From positions 806,001-870,000 of the forward strand of contig UWYS01000004.1 in the NCBI GenBank assembly GCA_900291925.1: DNA of 64,000 bases, written 5' to 3'. The notes below the pieces were generated by a model that saw only the letters and a program-made list of their open reading frames with translations, did not search any database and was not told where the DNA came from. The position numbers were made by a program, and so were the translations under genes. The stretch is from Thecaphora thlaspeos. Taxonomy: Eukaryota > Basidiomycota > Ustilaginomycetes > Urocystidales > Glomosporiaceae. Positions 1 to 12,400 of the stretch are shown in pieces; position 1 is the stretch's first letter, and the number at the start of each line of letters is the position of its first letter.

Positions 1-130
1 CACCGCCGTCCGACTGCCCTGCCTCATCCTCGTCCCGTACAAGGCCACCATTTGCTCGTTGCTGAGATCTCTCTTTGTCTCCTACGTCTCTGAATTCCTC
101 TGCACAACCCTTGACTCGTCTCCGCAGATC

Positions 131-2638
131 ATGCCTTCAAAGAGTCCGCATACCTCTGCATCTTCACCTGGACCTGCTTCTTCGCAATCGTCTTCTTCTG
201 GGTCGCACTACTCGTCCTCTGTCTCGTCGTCCGCCCGTCAGGCCGCATCGTCAGATACCTCTTCCGTCCGAACTAGCCCGCCCTCGCTCGTCGAAAGCTT
301 GGGCAAGCACTACTTCTCTCCCGTCTCCAAGGGTATCCGGCAGACGCAAGAGGACGCCCAACAGCAACATCAGGCGTTCCTGCATCACCTCCAGCACCAC
401 CAGCCACAGCAAAGTTCGGTCCACTTCCACGATCAAGCAGCGTTCCCTAATCCAAGCCCTGTCCGATCTCTGCAGTCATCTTTGATGGAGCAAAGTCTTG
501 ACCAGCCGGCTACTTTGCAGAGTCACAACGCGCTTGCTTCCTCCAGTCGCTCATCCACTTCTCCCGCCATGTCGCACGCCGTCAGAAGATACGAAGGAGG
601 CTGGCCTTCTGCATCTTCCGCCCCGAGCGGCAGTCACGCGCAGGCCTATCCACTGGAGGAGCCGATGGCCGTGGACCACAACGTTCACGCTGGCGTCGTA
701 CACAACTTCGGCACCAGCCCAGAGACGAGCCGGGGCCCCTTGGCAAAGACGCGGCGGACGAGCCCGGGCGGGTCGCGCGCCTCCGGTGAGCTGCGTCCCA
801 CGCTCCGCAGCGAAGCCACGGCGACGGCCTCGTCGGATTCGCCGTCCTGGCATCCCGCGTATGAGGGAAGTCGCGCATCGAGTTCTACCACTCGGCACCC
901 TCCGTCTGGCCGCGGTATGGCCGACACCATCGTTCGCTCCGCCTCCGCGTCGGAAGCTACGCCCGCCATCTACGACGCGGCGGCAGCGGCAGCGGCGACT
1001 GATCACCCGCAGTCTCGCAACCATCCATTCGATCGATCTTGGAGCGCCGGGATGTCTCAGTACCAGGCCGCATTTGCCAAGTCAGCCGATCCTGCGAACA
1101 ACTTGAAGGTTGTGTCGCCGCGGACGAGAACCGCAGATCGATCGAGCTGCAGCCCTTCGACGACGTCGGCTGTGCCGCCTACATCGGCCGGGTCGGGTGA
1201 CGATCGGGCGTCTCCGATGGTCGCTTCCGCCCTGAGCACATCGGCACCGACGGCGCGGACACCGCAACTGCCTAAGATGAACCTGGCCACCTTTCCCCCC
1301 CAGGACCTCCTCAAGGTCCTTGCCACCCTGTTGCACGAGATCGCCTCAGCCAATGACGAGCTAAGACTGGAGAACGGCAAGGACGACGGATCGAGGCGAT
1401 CAAAGTCCCGCAGCAAGGAACCCTCCGCCAGCGACGCGGATCCGACACTCTCGGGCGGCCATCGGGGGATCCAGCCATACTCGTCCGGCTCCCACCTGTC
1501 CTTCACCGATGCCCGGCGGCCCTCTACAACGACGGCCGCGCTGGGCGCTCTGGCCACGCCCTCGAGCACGCTCTGCTTTCACGCACGAAACGTTCCGAGC
1601 ATCAGCATCGAGTCGTACCTCTTGCGGATCCTAAAGTACTGCCCCACGACTAACGAGGTCTTTCTGAGCCTGCTTGTCTATTTTGACCGGATGAGCCGAA
1701 TGGGGACCGGCGCCAAGCTCGGCGCAAACGGCGACAGAGAGATCGCCGGAGAGGCGGCTGGCCTGCCCCGCGCGGCCGAGATGGCCAACCGTGCCAGCGT
1801 TCCAGCGAAGGCAGGCGGCGGCGGCAGCAACAGCAGCGGCGGGGCTTCGGTTGAGGGGTATGCGGGCGAAAGAGCACCGGAAGACGAGGACGAGATGGAG
1901 GCTTACACGCATCCGGGGATCAAGGGCTTCGCCATCGACAGCTACAACGTCCATCGCCTTGTAATCGCCGGTGTTACGGTGGCGAGCAAGTTCTTCAGCG
2001 ACGTCTTCTACACCAACAGCAGGTATGCCAAGGTGAGCCATTGCGGAGCCGAAAGGACGGCGCGTGGACGTCAATTCCGCCGGCGCGGACGCAGTAACCA
2101 CAAACCGGCCATTTCAACTGACGAACAAGGCACTTCTTGATCTTTGTCTTCACAACCTTCCCCTCCCTTCAACTGTCACCGTTTCTTGTCCTTCTCACCT
2201 CAGGTGGGCGGACTGCCGGTCCATGAGCTCAACCAACTGGAGCTGCAATTCTTGCTGCTCAACGACTTTCGCCTCACGATCCCGCTGGACGAGATGCAGA
2301 GATACGCTGACCAACTGCTGATGTACGGCTCAGGACGGCCAGATGGTGTCTCGCGTGTCAGGGAGCCCTCACTCCCAGTCGAGGCGAGCGCCTCGGTAAC
2401 GTCTGCCAGGATGTGCTCGAGTGCGACTGGCCAGGCCGTGTCCAGCCGTACCTCTTCCTCTCGAAAGCAGAGCGATGCTCGGCCCAGCGTGCCCGGCACA
2501 GACGGACAGCAGCAGCCCCAACAGCCGTCCGAACCTCTGCAGGCGAGCGCGCCCGCGGCGAACTCAGGCCGAGAGGCTGCTACACGAGGTCCAGAGCGCG
2601 ATCCGTTGATGCAAGACGTCAGGATGCAAGACGGGTAG
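131..2638 (+). CDS. Pho80/Pcl-type cyclin (two exons)
   Basis: Exons 131-2032 and 2204-2638 join in phase 0 across a 171-bp intron (GTGAGC...CAG), giving about 778 aa. The first 475 residues are Ser/Pro/Gln-rich and look disordered. The cyclin fold begins near residue 480 with an ISIESYLLRILKYCP stretch, followed by FLSLLVYFDRMSR. A Gly/Ser-rich insertion of about 70 residues interrupts it, and it resumes with VHRLVIAGVTVASKFFSD and, after the intron, ELNQLELQFLLLNDF. These blocks are diagnostic of the PHO80 cyclin family, which activates Pho85-type kinases in phosphate, glycogen and cell-cycle control. Which Pho85 partner cyclin this is cannot be told. The ATG at 131 is chosen because the open frame upstream of it has no ATG. 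The tail after the cyclin box is Ser/Gln-rich. Confidence 0.85.
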
Positions 2639-3908
2639 AAGGGAAGGAAGGAGCGGCAGGGCAAGAGGGCAGAGGGGAAGGAGGACGAGGGAGGGCCGAC
2701 AAGCGAGAAGCCTAAAGAAGCTCAGAAGGAGGTGGCGAGGAAGCGGTTGCCTTCTCTTCTCATACCGCATTCAGTCCAGACATTTTCTCCTTGGCGAATC
2801 GGAAGACTGCGCAAAATATGTAGTCCAGACCACCTCGTCTCTGCTCCGAACCTTTGTGTCGTGGAGTTCCGATCGCGCAGGATTAATTCACGACCGAGTC
2901 ATCTTTTATGCAATATATCAAGATTCCTAGCTGTCGATCCGCACTGGCACTTCACTCACGACTTTCCGACCCTTATCCGAAACATATGTACGTACTCAGC
3001 CAGCGTGCGAACAACGTGTAGCCCGCGGAGCATGTCGCTCGATGGCTGAGGGCGGGGCATGCTTCAGTCCAGAAAGACACGGACGGGGAGGCCTTTGTCT
3101 CGCTACTTATCGGAGCTTCCGCTTCGCCTTGCACGGTCATTGTCTGGCTTGTCATACATTCTCGATGTCCCGTACGGGCAGCCTGCGATTCGGTGAGCGT
3201 AGCTGTGTGTCCAATACCAGGCATCAATCCTGACCCGGGAATCTGTGAGTAGGTCGACGTACCTCTGTAGACGATGATGATAAGTAAACTTTTTTCCGTG
3301 CAGTACTGTATCTCTCGTTTGTATGTACATAGGTAGACGCACGGTCTGCCCTGATCTCCCCCGGCGAGATAACGTGGAGTGCATGGTCAGACTCGCAAGT
3401 CCTACGGTATTCTTTTGATAACTTATGTAAGTACGCTTGGTGTACTACATACAGTACTCTTACAGTACGTAGGTGCAAGCCGAAGGACATGTGAAGCTGC
3501 CTCGGCTACGGTGAGCAGTGAATGTGGCGTCTATCGCACTCACGACCCAGCTGTGCCTGACATATCGAAGTCTCGGAGATCGACCGCCGCACAGGCGAGG
3601 CACAGGCGAGAAGGGAGGAGGCATAATGAGTTGCGGGCAGGAACGGCAGAGGACCTGAGTTCGAGAGGGCTCCCGGCACGCCGGAAAACCCGGCGCGCCG
3701 GTCGAGCGCCGAAGAGCGGCAAGCACAAGGGAGAGACAGGGTGGGCAAACGACAAAGGGCACTTCTATGGCGGCGGCGACGAAGAGGAAGAGAGATGGTG
3801 GGGAGAGAGAGAGAGGGAAGAGGGCCGAGCAGCGGGGAAAAGAGAGGCCTCAGTGAGACGGCCGGTCACCCTAGACGCGCACGCCCTGCGCACGTGCTGC
3901 ATTCCTTA

Positions 3909-4190
3909 GTCATATCTGTGGAAAGTAGACGTAAAAGATGATGGATTCCAGTTCGACGATGGTCCCCAGCGCCCTCTATTAGACGATCCCCAGCAATCCC
4001 ACAAGCATGCCTTCGGTCTCTGAGATGCTCTTGGGACGCCGTCGGCGTCCCGGAAGATTTCTACCCGTAAGGCCTAGGTCTAGGTGGTCTAGGCCTGGTG
4101 GTAGCAGCTCTGACGACGAGTCGGCGACTGACCGCAGCCCGATCGGTCCGGTTGCCTGACTTTCGGAACCGGTGCGGTCGATCTCCAACA
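3909..4190 (+). repeat. Dispersed repeat, copy A
   Basis: About 280 bp nearly identical to 44818-45108 in the same orientation. The core from about 3940 to 4155 matches with only scattered substitutions and one 6-bp indel; both edges fade. An inverted repeat lies inside (AGGCCTAG ... CTAGGCCT, about 4069-4096), and copy B has a substitution in one arm. A short reading frame on the minus strand is shared, but most of the differences between copies change the amino acid, which argues against selection for a protein. It could be a solo LTR, a MITE-like relic or another dispersed element; no terminal repeats or target duplication could be fixed. Confidence 0.8.
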
Positions 4191-4433
4191 ATATCCTGTG
4201 AGTCCCATGCTGCGATATGAACTTCATGCAAGGGGCTTCCACCTCGGTTGCGGTGAGGCGCATTGACCGTGGCGTGCATCGAGCTGTGCCCGAGCTTTTG
4301 AAGCTCCCCTCGTGAGTGTCCGGCGGACGATGCAGCATCCAACAGGGCAAGTGTGCTGCTCAAAGGATCAATGAGGCAGATTCAAATTGTCATTGTTGGG
4401 GGAAGAAAGGGGTGGGGTGACGGGGAAAAGGGA

Positions 4434-4451
4434 ACAAAGGGAACAAAGGGA
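4434..4451 (+). promoter_or_regulatory. Two tandem perfect pheromone-response elements (PRE)
   Basis: ACAAAGGGA occurs at 4434-4442 and again directly at 4443-4451. This 9-mer is the known PRE bound by the HMG-box factor Prf1 in Ustilago maydis. The pair lies about 1 kb before the start codon of an HMG-box gene. Near matches flank it (ACAAAGGGC near 3755; ACAAAGGGG on the minus strand near 4662-4670). Function is inferred from the match and the position. Confidence 0.6.
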
Positions 4452-5447
4452 AGTTCTAGGGTATACACATGTGCCCCTCCCTCTCCCCGGCGACGAGGTG
4501 TACAGTTAGTCACAGTATCGACCTATCTAGTCCGGTTTCACTCCCGCTTGAGAGCTGGCCGCGTCCGCACAGCGCGACCCGTACTCCACAGCCGCTGGGC
4601 TGCCTCTCTCCGCGGATCTGCCTTGACGATGCGCGTCAACCCACCTGATTCTCGGAGAGGTCCCCTTTGTCCTGGCTCACGTTTAGGCAAAAGAGCGGTG
4701 GCCTTGGTGCGACGATTCAGACGTGTCTTCCCTCGTTTCCCCTCGTCGCGACGTCTGCCCGCCGTAGTGAGCTAACTCTGACGCGCACCTTGCTCTGTCC
4801 CCTCTCCTGCTCTATCGCATGACGGCGCGAATGAAAGTACTGCCGGCTATTGATGGGCGTAAAGTAGGAAAGAACCTAGATGGATGGATAGAAAGAAAGA
4901 GGGTCGTCCTGGCCTCGGAAGAGTCGGGCGCCTTTGTGGCGGCGTTTTGCGCGGTCCAGACGTGAGCATGCGTTATCTCCTCTTCCTCCGTCTGCCCGTC
5001 CTTATATCTACGTGTACAGAAGTCATCATGTTGGTCGCCCCCGGCGTCCCCTTTCTCTCTGTCCCCCCCACGTTCTGTCTATCTCCTATCACCTCTCGCG
5101 ACCTTAGCTTGCGCTGCACATTCTTCCTCTTCACCCCCACCTTCGGCGCGCTACGGACGGACCCGACGTGACCTCCCTACCGTCCGCCTTGAGCCCGCCA
5201 GCAGCCAGCAGTCCCAGCTAATGCATCAGCATCCCGCTACTGCTTGCGATTGCCCCACAACCGCCATCTCGATTGACGACTCCTCCTGGCACTCGGCCAT
5301 ACGCACCGCGCCACTCGCCCCTTTAAACGTCCTGTCGACCACCGAAAAAGGCTCTCGTCATCGCGACCCTCGACCTTCGTAAGGCGCACACGAGACACGC
5401 CTCGTGCCTTCAGATCCGCTCCCCACGTGTCACCCAAGGCAAACACC

Positions 5448-7453
5448 ATGCCGCTAGAGGACTGGGGCGTTTCGACGAGCTTCGCCTCCAGCGCGGTGGC
5501 ATACCAGGCCCCTACACAGAAGACCAGGCAGGGGGCCGCCAGCAACGAGCCATCCCCAATCGAGTCGATAGATCCTCAGCTCGAGGCCGAAGATTCTCTT
5601 AGCGCTCCTCCCCAAGGTAAGCCCCGGAACGCGTCGTCAATGGCTACTGATTTCTGGTCGTCTTCATCGTCGCCATTACTGGCCGCAACCTTCAGCCAGA
5701 CTCGCTGCCTGCGACAATGAGATGATCAAAGACCTTTCAGGGAAAATCAATACTAAGATCGGTCCTTTCCACCCCCTTGTCCTTCCATGCGCCCCTTTCT
5801 CGACTGATAACTCTGACGCGTCCGCTGCCTCGCGACGCAGAGGCCGACGCAGAGGCGAACAATGACGGCGACAACAACGACGACGACGGCAGCGGCGCCG
5901 GCCCTGCCTTCAAGAAGGTCCGCCTCACCGAAGCGGCTCCGGCCAAAAAGAAGAGAGCACGTAGGACTCGACTGCGCGATCCAGACTACCTGCCGCCGTC
6001 GAAGCGGCCGGGCGTCTCGCATGCCAAGAAGAAGGAACCGGGTCATGTCAAGAGGCCGCGCAATGCCTTCATCCTTTTCCGCAGCCGCTTCGTCTCCGAG
6101 AAGTTGATTCCAAAGGAAGTCGAGAGCGACCACCGCAACATCAGTCGGATCGTCTCCGAGGTATGGAAGAACACATCCGAGGACGAAAAGAACTACTGGC
6201 ACGGCCTCGCCGAGATGGAGAGGGCCGAACATCACCGCCTCTATCCCGACTACACCTACAAGCCCGAAACGCGCGCTAAGGCGGAGTCGCGCAAACGTAA
6301 CGTCAAGCGACTGCCCAATGCCGAGGAGCAATGCAAGGAGATCGCCCAGATGATCCTGACCAGCTCTGGAGGCAGCCTGTTGCCTGCCGACGCGGCGGCA
6401 GCAGCGGCGGCCGAGCGGTCTGCCAATCCGTCTGCCCCGAGGGAGAGGAAGGCCATGGCCGGAACGCGCAGACAATCCGGCCAGACGCCCGCAAAGTGCA
6501 AGCGGAAGGCGAGGAGCCCCAAGGCCGTTGTCGGGGCTGACGCCGATCCCGCCACAGTCGAGCCGGTCCAGCTTAACGTTCACGTCCTCTCGAGTGTTGG
6601 AGGGCCCGCAGGATCTCCGCCTCGCACCGACGGCCCTCACGCCGATACTGGCAAAGCTTTGACCGGCGACATCGCTACGTCTGCGTTCGCTTCGGGACTG
6701 GGACGGCGGGCATCCTCGCTGCCGGCAGAGGGCTTGGAACTGCTCCCCGGTCGCGGAGCAGGGGCGGTCGAGTCCATAGCACAACATCGTTTCGACGGCG
6801 ACCTTTGCGCGCGCAGACCGAGCGACTTTCTCGACGCGAGTCGCGATCGGCGCGGGGAGTGCAATCTGGATGGCTTGCTCAGCGCTACGAACGATGCCGA
6901 CGTGCAGTCCGGCTCAGGCTCCGGCAACGTTTCCGCCAAGCGCAAGCACCGCCCTTCTCCCTTTCAGCTTCACCGATCCCACTTTGGCGCGTTCGACGAC
7001 CAAATCCTTCCCTCGGCCACGTTCGGCAACTTCGCGCAGCACCAGGAGCAAAAGATGCGTTCGGCCTCGGCGCGCCCATGGACGGCCATGTCGTCGTCGC
7101 CCAACACGGCTAGTCTGCTCGGAGAGTACTCTCATTGGGCCACTTTCTCGGACCCGGCGCTCGTTTCGCCGATGTTTGTCTCGGCTGCCAGAAGGACCAG
7201 CTTTCCCACGGCCTTTGGCAGCGTCACCATGGCCCCGCTGCGTCCGAGCCAAGCGGACGGTTGGGCTGAGGAGCAGCCGCCGGAAGGCGATGCCTTCCCC
7301 TTGGACGACTCGGACCTGTTCGCAAACCCCACCCAGGCGGCCGTCAGCTCTCTGCAGGCAGATGGGTCGCTAGAAGGTTTCGACCAGGTCGATCGACACC
7401 TTTCGCCCCAGCAGCATCAACTACACCAACAGCATCAGCATCAGCATCAGCAT

Positions 7454-7489
<36 letters not shown>

Positions 7490-8557
7490 GATCCAGAGCT
7501 CGAAAGCTTCGGCAGCACCCTTCGACATCGAGTGCGCCAGACCAATGACGCCCGACCCGACCGTCGAGGCGAGCCAGAGGACGAAGACGAGGCCGTCTTC
7601 CAGTTCAGCATCCCTCGCGTCGAAGAGCTGGCGACGAGCGGTCCAAACCGACGTCTGTCGCGCCAGAGTTTTTCGCACAGCACGCTAGGTGCTGCCGCTC
7701 GCGACTGGATCTCGTCGATCGGCAAGGAGTCGCCCGGCGACGAGGGCAATGGCTACGCTCGTCGGGCTAGCCGGACGCTGGGCTTTGCCCGTGGTCGAGC
7801 CAGCTCGCGATCCACTTATGAGGAGAGCTACGAAGGGTGCCGCGATGACGCTGCCTCGGGCCGTCACCACCAGCTCTACGACCATGAATACCATGGCTAC
7901 GAGCATCAACTGCAGCATTCGCACTTTTCGCAAGAGCCACAGCACCAGCACCAGCATCAGCAACCGCTGTACCACCATAGGGTGAACCAACAGCGGTACA
8001 CATCGAATCTATCGCCGCTCTCGACTTCGATCAACTTCGACATGCCGCCACCCTCGATCCTCTTCAACAAGCCGGCCTCCACCTTCGAACCGATCATGAC
8101 GCGATCCCGTAGCTCGACGCTTGCGCGCAGGCACGCGACGAGCCACCGCGTGCCGTCGACGGACGACTACCCGTACGCGGGCCTGCAAGCCATGCAAGCC
8201 GGCCTGGCTCAGGTGGGCGAAGCCTACCACCACGCCGGCTGCGGCGGCGCGGCGCGACACGATGACCCTATCGACGTCTCGACGCCCGTCGAGGTGACGA
8301 CTGCGATGCTCGAGTGCGGCAATTACCACAACCACCACTACCACCAGCAGGCGATCTCGACCAGCGTCTATGGCGGCGAACACGACGGGATCAAAGGGGC
8401 GGACGTCCTCAGCAACGACCACGGCCATGGCGATGCAGCGCATCCCTCGCGTCAGCATGACAATCAGGCCGAGGCGACGTCGTCGTCCCATCTGACGCCG
8501 CTGCAGATGATCCTGATGGAGTACCAGGGCCGGGACGTTGCATCAACGGTGCTGTGA
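5448..8557 (+). CDS. HMG-box transcription factor (Prf1/Rop1-like candidate)
   Basis: Exons 5448-5616 and 5841-8557; the 224-bp intron splits a GAG codon in phase 1. About 961 aa. An acidic patch and basic segments precede a MATA/SOX-type HMG box at about residues 124-195, starting VKRPRNAFILFR and containing HRNISRIVSEVWKN and EKNYWHGLAEMERAEHHRLYPDY. The rest is low-complexity: a His/Gln tract (7410-7489), a second His/Gln run, and Ser-rich segments. Sequence-specific HMG-box factors of this type control mating and the pheromone response in smut fungi (Prf1, Rop1). Size, box position and the two PREs upstream fit that role, but the box alone does not separate Prf1, Rop1 or another paralogue. 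Confidence 0.8.
7410..7489 (+). repeat. CAG/CAA/CAT trinucleotide tract coding for Gln/His
   Basis: Nearly pure CAR/CAT/CAC codons give a Gln/His run inside the HMG-box protein. This class of tract is length-variable, and poly-Gln regions in transcription factors often serve as interaction or activation segments. Confidence 0.85.
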
Positions 8558-9467
8558 CGACACGCAGCTACGGCCGCTCTTTTTGTTCCTATCCGTTCCC
8601 GTCCCCTATGTCCCGTCTCCGAGTGCCACAGCTCTTGACGTCCCAGATACCGGCGCCTTCGACATTGGAACTTTGCTGTCGTGGTCTCTACAGACACATA
8701 TGCACCTCTCCTTGCTCGCTCTACATGCACAATTTAGAATGACTGGCTTACTCGGTGCAATGGCCAGCCAAAACACGTCCAAGTCTGAACTGATTAGAGT
8801 CGGTATTGCGCTACAGGGCGACAAAGATCAAAGATCAAACCGCTTGCTTAGCTTGCAGACCTATAGAGAGGGATTTACGAGTCGAACCTGTCCTTCGGAT
8901 TGTCCCGGCGCGACGGCGTGATGGTGTGATCTTGTGAGAGGGGAGGGAGTCGTCGGGTATGAGCTTCGAGAAGGGGTGGGGACAGGTCGCCTCGTGCTTG
9001 TAACTCGGAAGAAGGGGGCGGCGGCCAGCGGCGCTTGACGGGGCTGCAATTTGAACTCGGGAGCCCTGATTTGTAACACACGGCCGTCCGTCTGAAAGGC
9101 AGAAAAATCCAAGCCGGGCGGGGCGGAAAAGGGGGATTTCTGCGCGTTCGACTTTAGCTCGGTGCTTTTTGCGCTTGGTGCTTTCTTGGTCGAGGCGAGC
9201 AAAGGGATCGCGGAACTGTGCCGAAGCCCTGGGGGAGGGCTGCGTTCTCGACCTTTCACCTTCGCCGTCACCTTGCACCTTCGCCGCCCCCACCACCACC
9301 ACCACCACCACCACCACCACCCACCGTCGCACTCACGCTCCAGCATTTTTCCGCCACATTCCGCCTTGGCCTTCCACGCCCAGCGGTGTCCCTCCTCCTT
9401 CGCCCCTGTCTGCGCTGGCTAGCCGTCCGAGGCCTCTATCACCACCGGCTCGCCCCGCCCTCCCACC
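8558..9467. other. Intergenic region, HMG gene to aconitase fusion gene
   Basis: Holds the 3' flank of the HMG gene and the promoter and leader of the aconitase gene. A (CCA)n microsatellite lies at about 9288-9323. Open frames here on both strands are by-products of GC-rich repeat sequence (His or Trp runs) and are not genes. Confidence 0.7.
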
Positions 9468-12400
9468 ATGCTCACCCGCCTCGTAAAGGCGCAGCACGGC
9501 GGTGCCGTTGCCGCAGCTTCGGCCGCCCGCTCGACGCTTCGTTCCACACCCTCCGCAACAAGGTCGTACGCTACACCAGCAGCCGACGGCCGCGTCCCCA
9601 CCTTCCACTCCTCCCGCATTCCCCCGTACGCCAAGCTGCTCGAGAACCTCGAGCTAGTGCGCAGCCTGCTCGGCCGTCCCCTCACACTCTCCGAGAAGAT
9701 CCTCTACTCCCACCTAAAAAATGCCGAAGACGACCTCGCCGGCGTCGGCACGGATCCCTCCAACGTCCGCGGCTCCAAGTACCTCAAGCTGAACATTGAC
9801 AGGCTTGCCATGCAGGACGCCTCGGCCCAAATGGCGCTCCTCCAGTTCATGACGTGCGGTCTCGACCGTGTCGCCATCCCCAGCAGCGTGCACTGCGATC
9901 ACCTCATCCAGGCATACGAGGGCGCAGAGGCCGACCTTAAGCGCTCTATGGTCTCCAACCAGGAGGTCTTTGCCTTCCTCGAGTCGGCCTCGAAGAAGTA
10001 CGGTATTGAATTCTGGGGCCCCGGCTCCGGCATCATCCACCAGATCGTCCTCGAGAACTACGCCGCTCCCGGCCTCCTGATGCTCGGCACCGACTCGCAC
10101 ACGCCTAACGCTTCGGGCTTGGGATGCCTCGCCATCGGAGTCGGAGGAGCCGATGCAGTCGACGCCATGACCGCCACGCCCTGGGAGCTTCTCGCGCCCA
10201 AGGTGCTCGGCGTCAACCTTACCGGTCAGCTCTCGCCCTGGTGCACGCCCAAGGACGTTGTTCTCCACCTGGCCGGCCGCCTCACCGTCCGCGGCGGCAC
10301 CGGCAAGATCGTCGAGTACATGGGACCGGGCCTCGCAAGTCTCCCCGCCACCGGTCTCGCCACCATGGCCAACATGGGCGCCGAGGTGGGCGCCACCACC
10401 AGCGCCTTTGCCTTTACGTCCGCCATGTCGGCTTACCTCGAGGCGACCGGCCGCGCCGAGGTGGCTCGCGGAGCCGAGGCAGTTGCCGCCCGCGGCCTCC
10501 TTAGCGCAGACGAAGCCGCACAGTACGACGAGAGGATCGAGATCAACCTCTCCGAGCTCGAGCCCTGTCTCAACGGCCCCTTCACGCCGGACCTCAGCAC
10601 GCCGATCTCGGAGTTTGTCGCCAAGGCCAAGTCGGCGTCGCGCGATCACCCCGTTGAGCTGAGCGCCGCGCTGATCGGAAGCTGCACCAACAGCTCCTAC
10701 GCCGACATGGCCCGGTGCGCCAGCCTTGCCGAGCAGGCCAAGAAGCGCGGGCTCAAGGTCAAGTCGAGCTTCGACGTGACGCCAGGCAGCGAGCAGGTCC
10801 GCGCCACCGTCGAGCGCGACGGCATTGAGAAGACGCTCAAGGACGTTGGTGCACGCGTCCTGGCCAACGCTTGTGGGCCCTGCATCGGCCAGTGGAACCG
10901 CAAGGAGCTCCAGGGCGAGGACAACGTGATTCTCACCTCGTTTAACCGCAACTTCCGTGGACGCAACGACGGCAATACCAAGACGTGGAACATGCTCGCT
11001 TCGCCCGAGATTGTCACGGCGATGGCGTTCGCCGGCCGCCTAGACTTCAACCCGATGACCGACAGCCTCGCCGCGCCCGACGGCAAGCCGTTCAAGTTCG
11101 ACCCTCCGTCAAGCGACGTCCTGCCCACCAAGGGCTTCGCGCAGGGCGACATCAGCTACCTCCCCCGACCGGTCCCCGAGCCGCAACCGGATGCTGAGGT
11201 CCTGATCGACCCGAGCAGCTCGCGCCTCGAGCACCTGCAGCCCTTTGACAGCCCCTTTGCCGCCACCGCGGCCGAGGGTAGGTACGAACTCCCATCGATG
11301 CGCTGCCTCCTCCGGATCAAGGGCAAGTGCACCACCGACCACATCTCTGCCGCTGGACCTTGGCTCAAGTACAAGGGCCACCTCAGCAACCTCGCCGAGA
11401 ACACGCTGATCGGCGCGACCAACGGCGAGCTCGACGCCGTCAGCGTCGCGCACGACTGCTTCTCTGGCGAGACTGATACCATCCCGGGCGTCGCCAAGCG
11501 GTGGAAGGCGAGGCAGCAGCCCTGGATGATGGTGGCCGACTACAACTACGGCGAAGGCTCGGCGCGCGAGCACGCCGCACTCCAGCCACGCTTCTACGGA
11601 TGCAACCTGATCGTCGCCCGAAGCATCGCTCGCATTGCCGAGACCAACCTGCGAAAGCAGGGCGTCCTGACGCTGTTGTTCGAGAACGAGGACGACTATC
11701 TGAGGATCGGCGGCGGCGACCTCGTCGAGACCGTCAACCTGACCGATCTGATGCGCCCCGGCGGTTCTCTCTCGACCCAGGTCAAGCTGTGCGTCACCAA
11801 GTTCCAGGAGGACGGCAAGACGATCAAGGAGACGTTTGAGCTGCCCACTAAGCACACGCTCAGCCCGACCCACCTTGATTGGATCCGCGCCGGCTCGGCG
11901 CTCAACCTGATCAAGGAGAAGGCCCGCGAGGCCGCCTGCGGGGTTGCCGGTCCCTCGTCAAGCGCCTTTGCGTCGAGCTCGCGCTCGGGCGCGTCGTCTT
12001 CGTCTTCGCTAGGAGGTGCTCGCGGCTACGCCACGCAGGCGGGTAAGTCGACCGGCGGCGGCTCGAGGAACCCCAACGATCCCAACTACGTCCCGCCCGC
12101 CGCCGACAGCCGGACCGAGGCCATCAAGAAGATTGTCTACCCGGGACCTCCGAGCACGGCCAAGGAGCGTGCGGCCATGGGGGCGACGCGGGCGTCGGAC
12201 GTGCTGCCATACGGCGAGGCTTCGGAGGAGGTGCACTCGACCATCACGCGCGCCTGGCTGCTGTTCCAGCGCGAGCAGAGGGAAGAGCTCAACGCGCGCC
12301 TCAACAAGAAGCAGCAGAGGATGCGCGAGGCGCTCGACGACCTGCTCAACGAGGACCAGAGGCTGTACGCGGCGGCCACGTACCGCGTCGCGCCGAACCG

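Larger units (their letters stand above)
2639..5447. other. 2.8 kb gene-free stretch upstream of the HMG-box gene
   Basis: No open frame here looks like a conserved protein. The stretch holds the 3' flank of the cyclin gene, repeat copy A (3909-4190), the tandem pheromone-response elements (4434-4451) and the promoter and 5' leader of the HMG gene. Such a long upstream region is unusual in this compact window and fits a multi-input regulatory promoter. Confidence 0.7.

Noticed and set aside
59..130. Longer N-terminus for the Pho80-type cyclin
   Set aside because: The only start codon there is TTG; the first in-frame ATG is at 131.
9040..9110. tRNA-like string on the minus strand (GAGTTCAAAT near a B-box pattern)
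   Set aside because: The T-stem, anticodon stem and acceptor stem do not pair; no complete cloverleaf.
8835..9346. Minus-strand open frames with Trp and Gly runs
   Set aside because: They arise from the CCA microsatellite read in reverse; no domain and poor codon pattern; sits in the aconitase promoter.
9714..10649. 311-codon minus-strand frame inside the aconitase gene
   Set aside because: Shadow of the GC-rich coding strand; no motif of its own.
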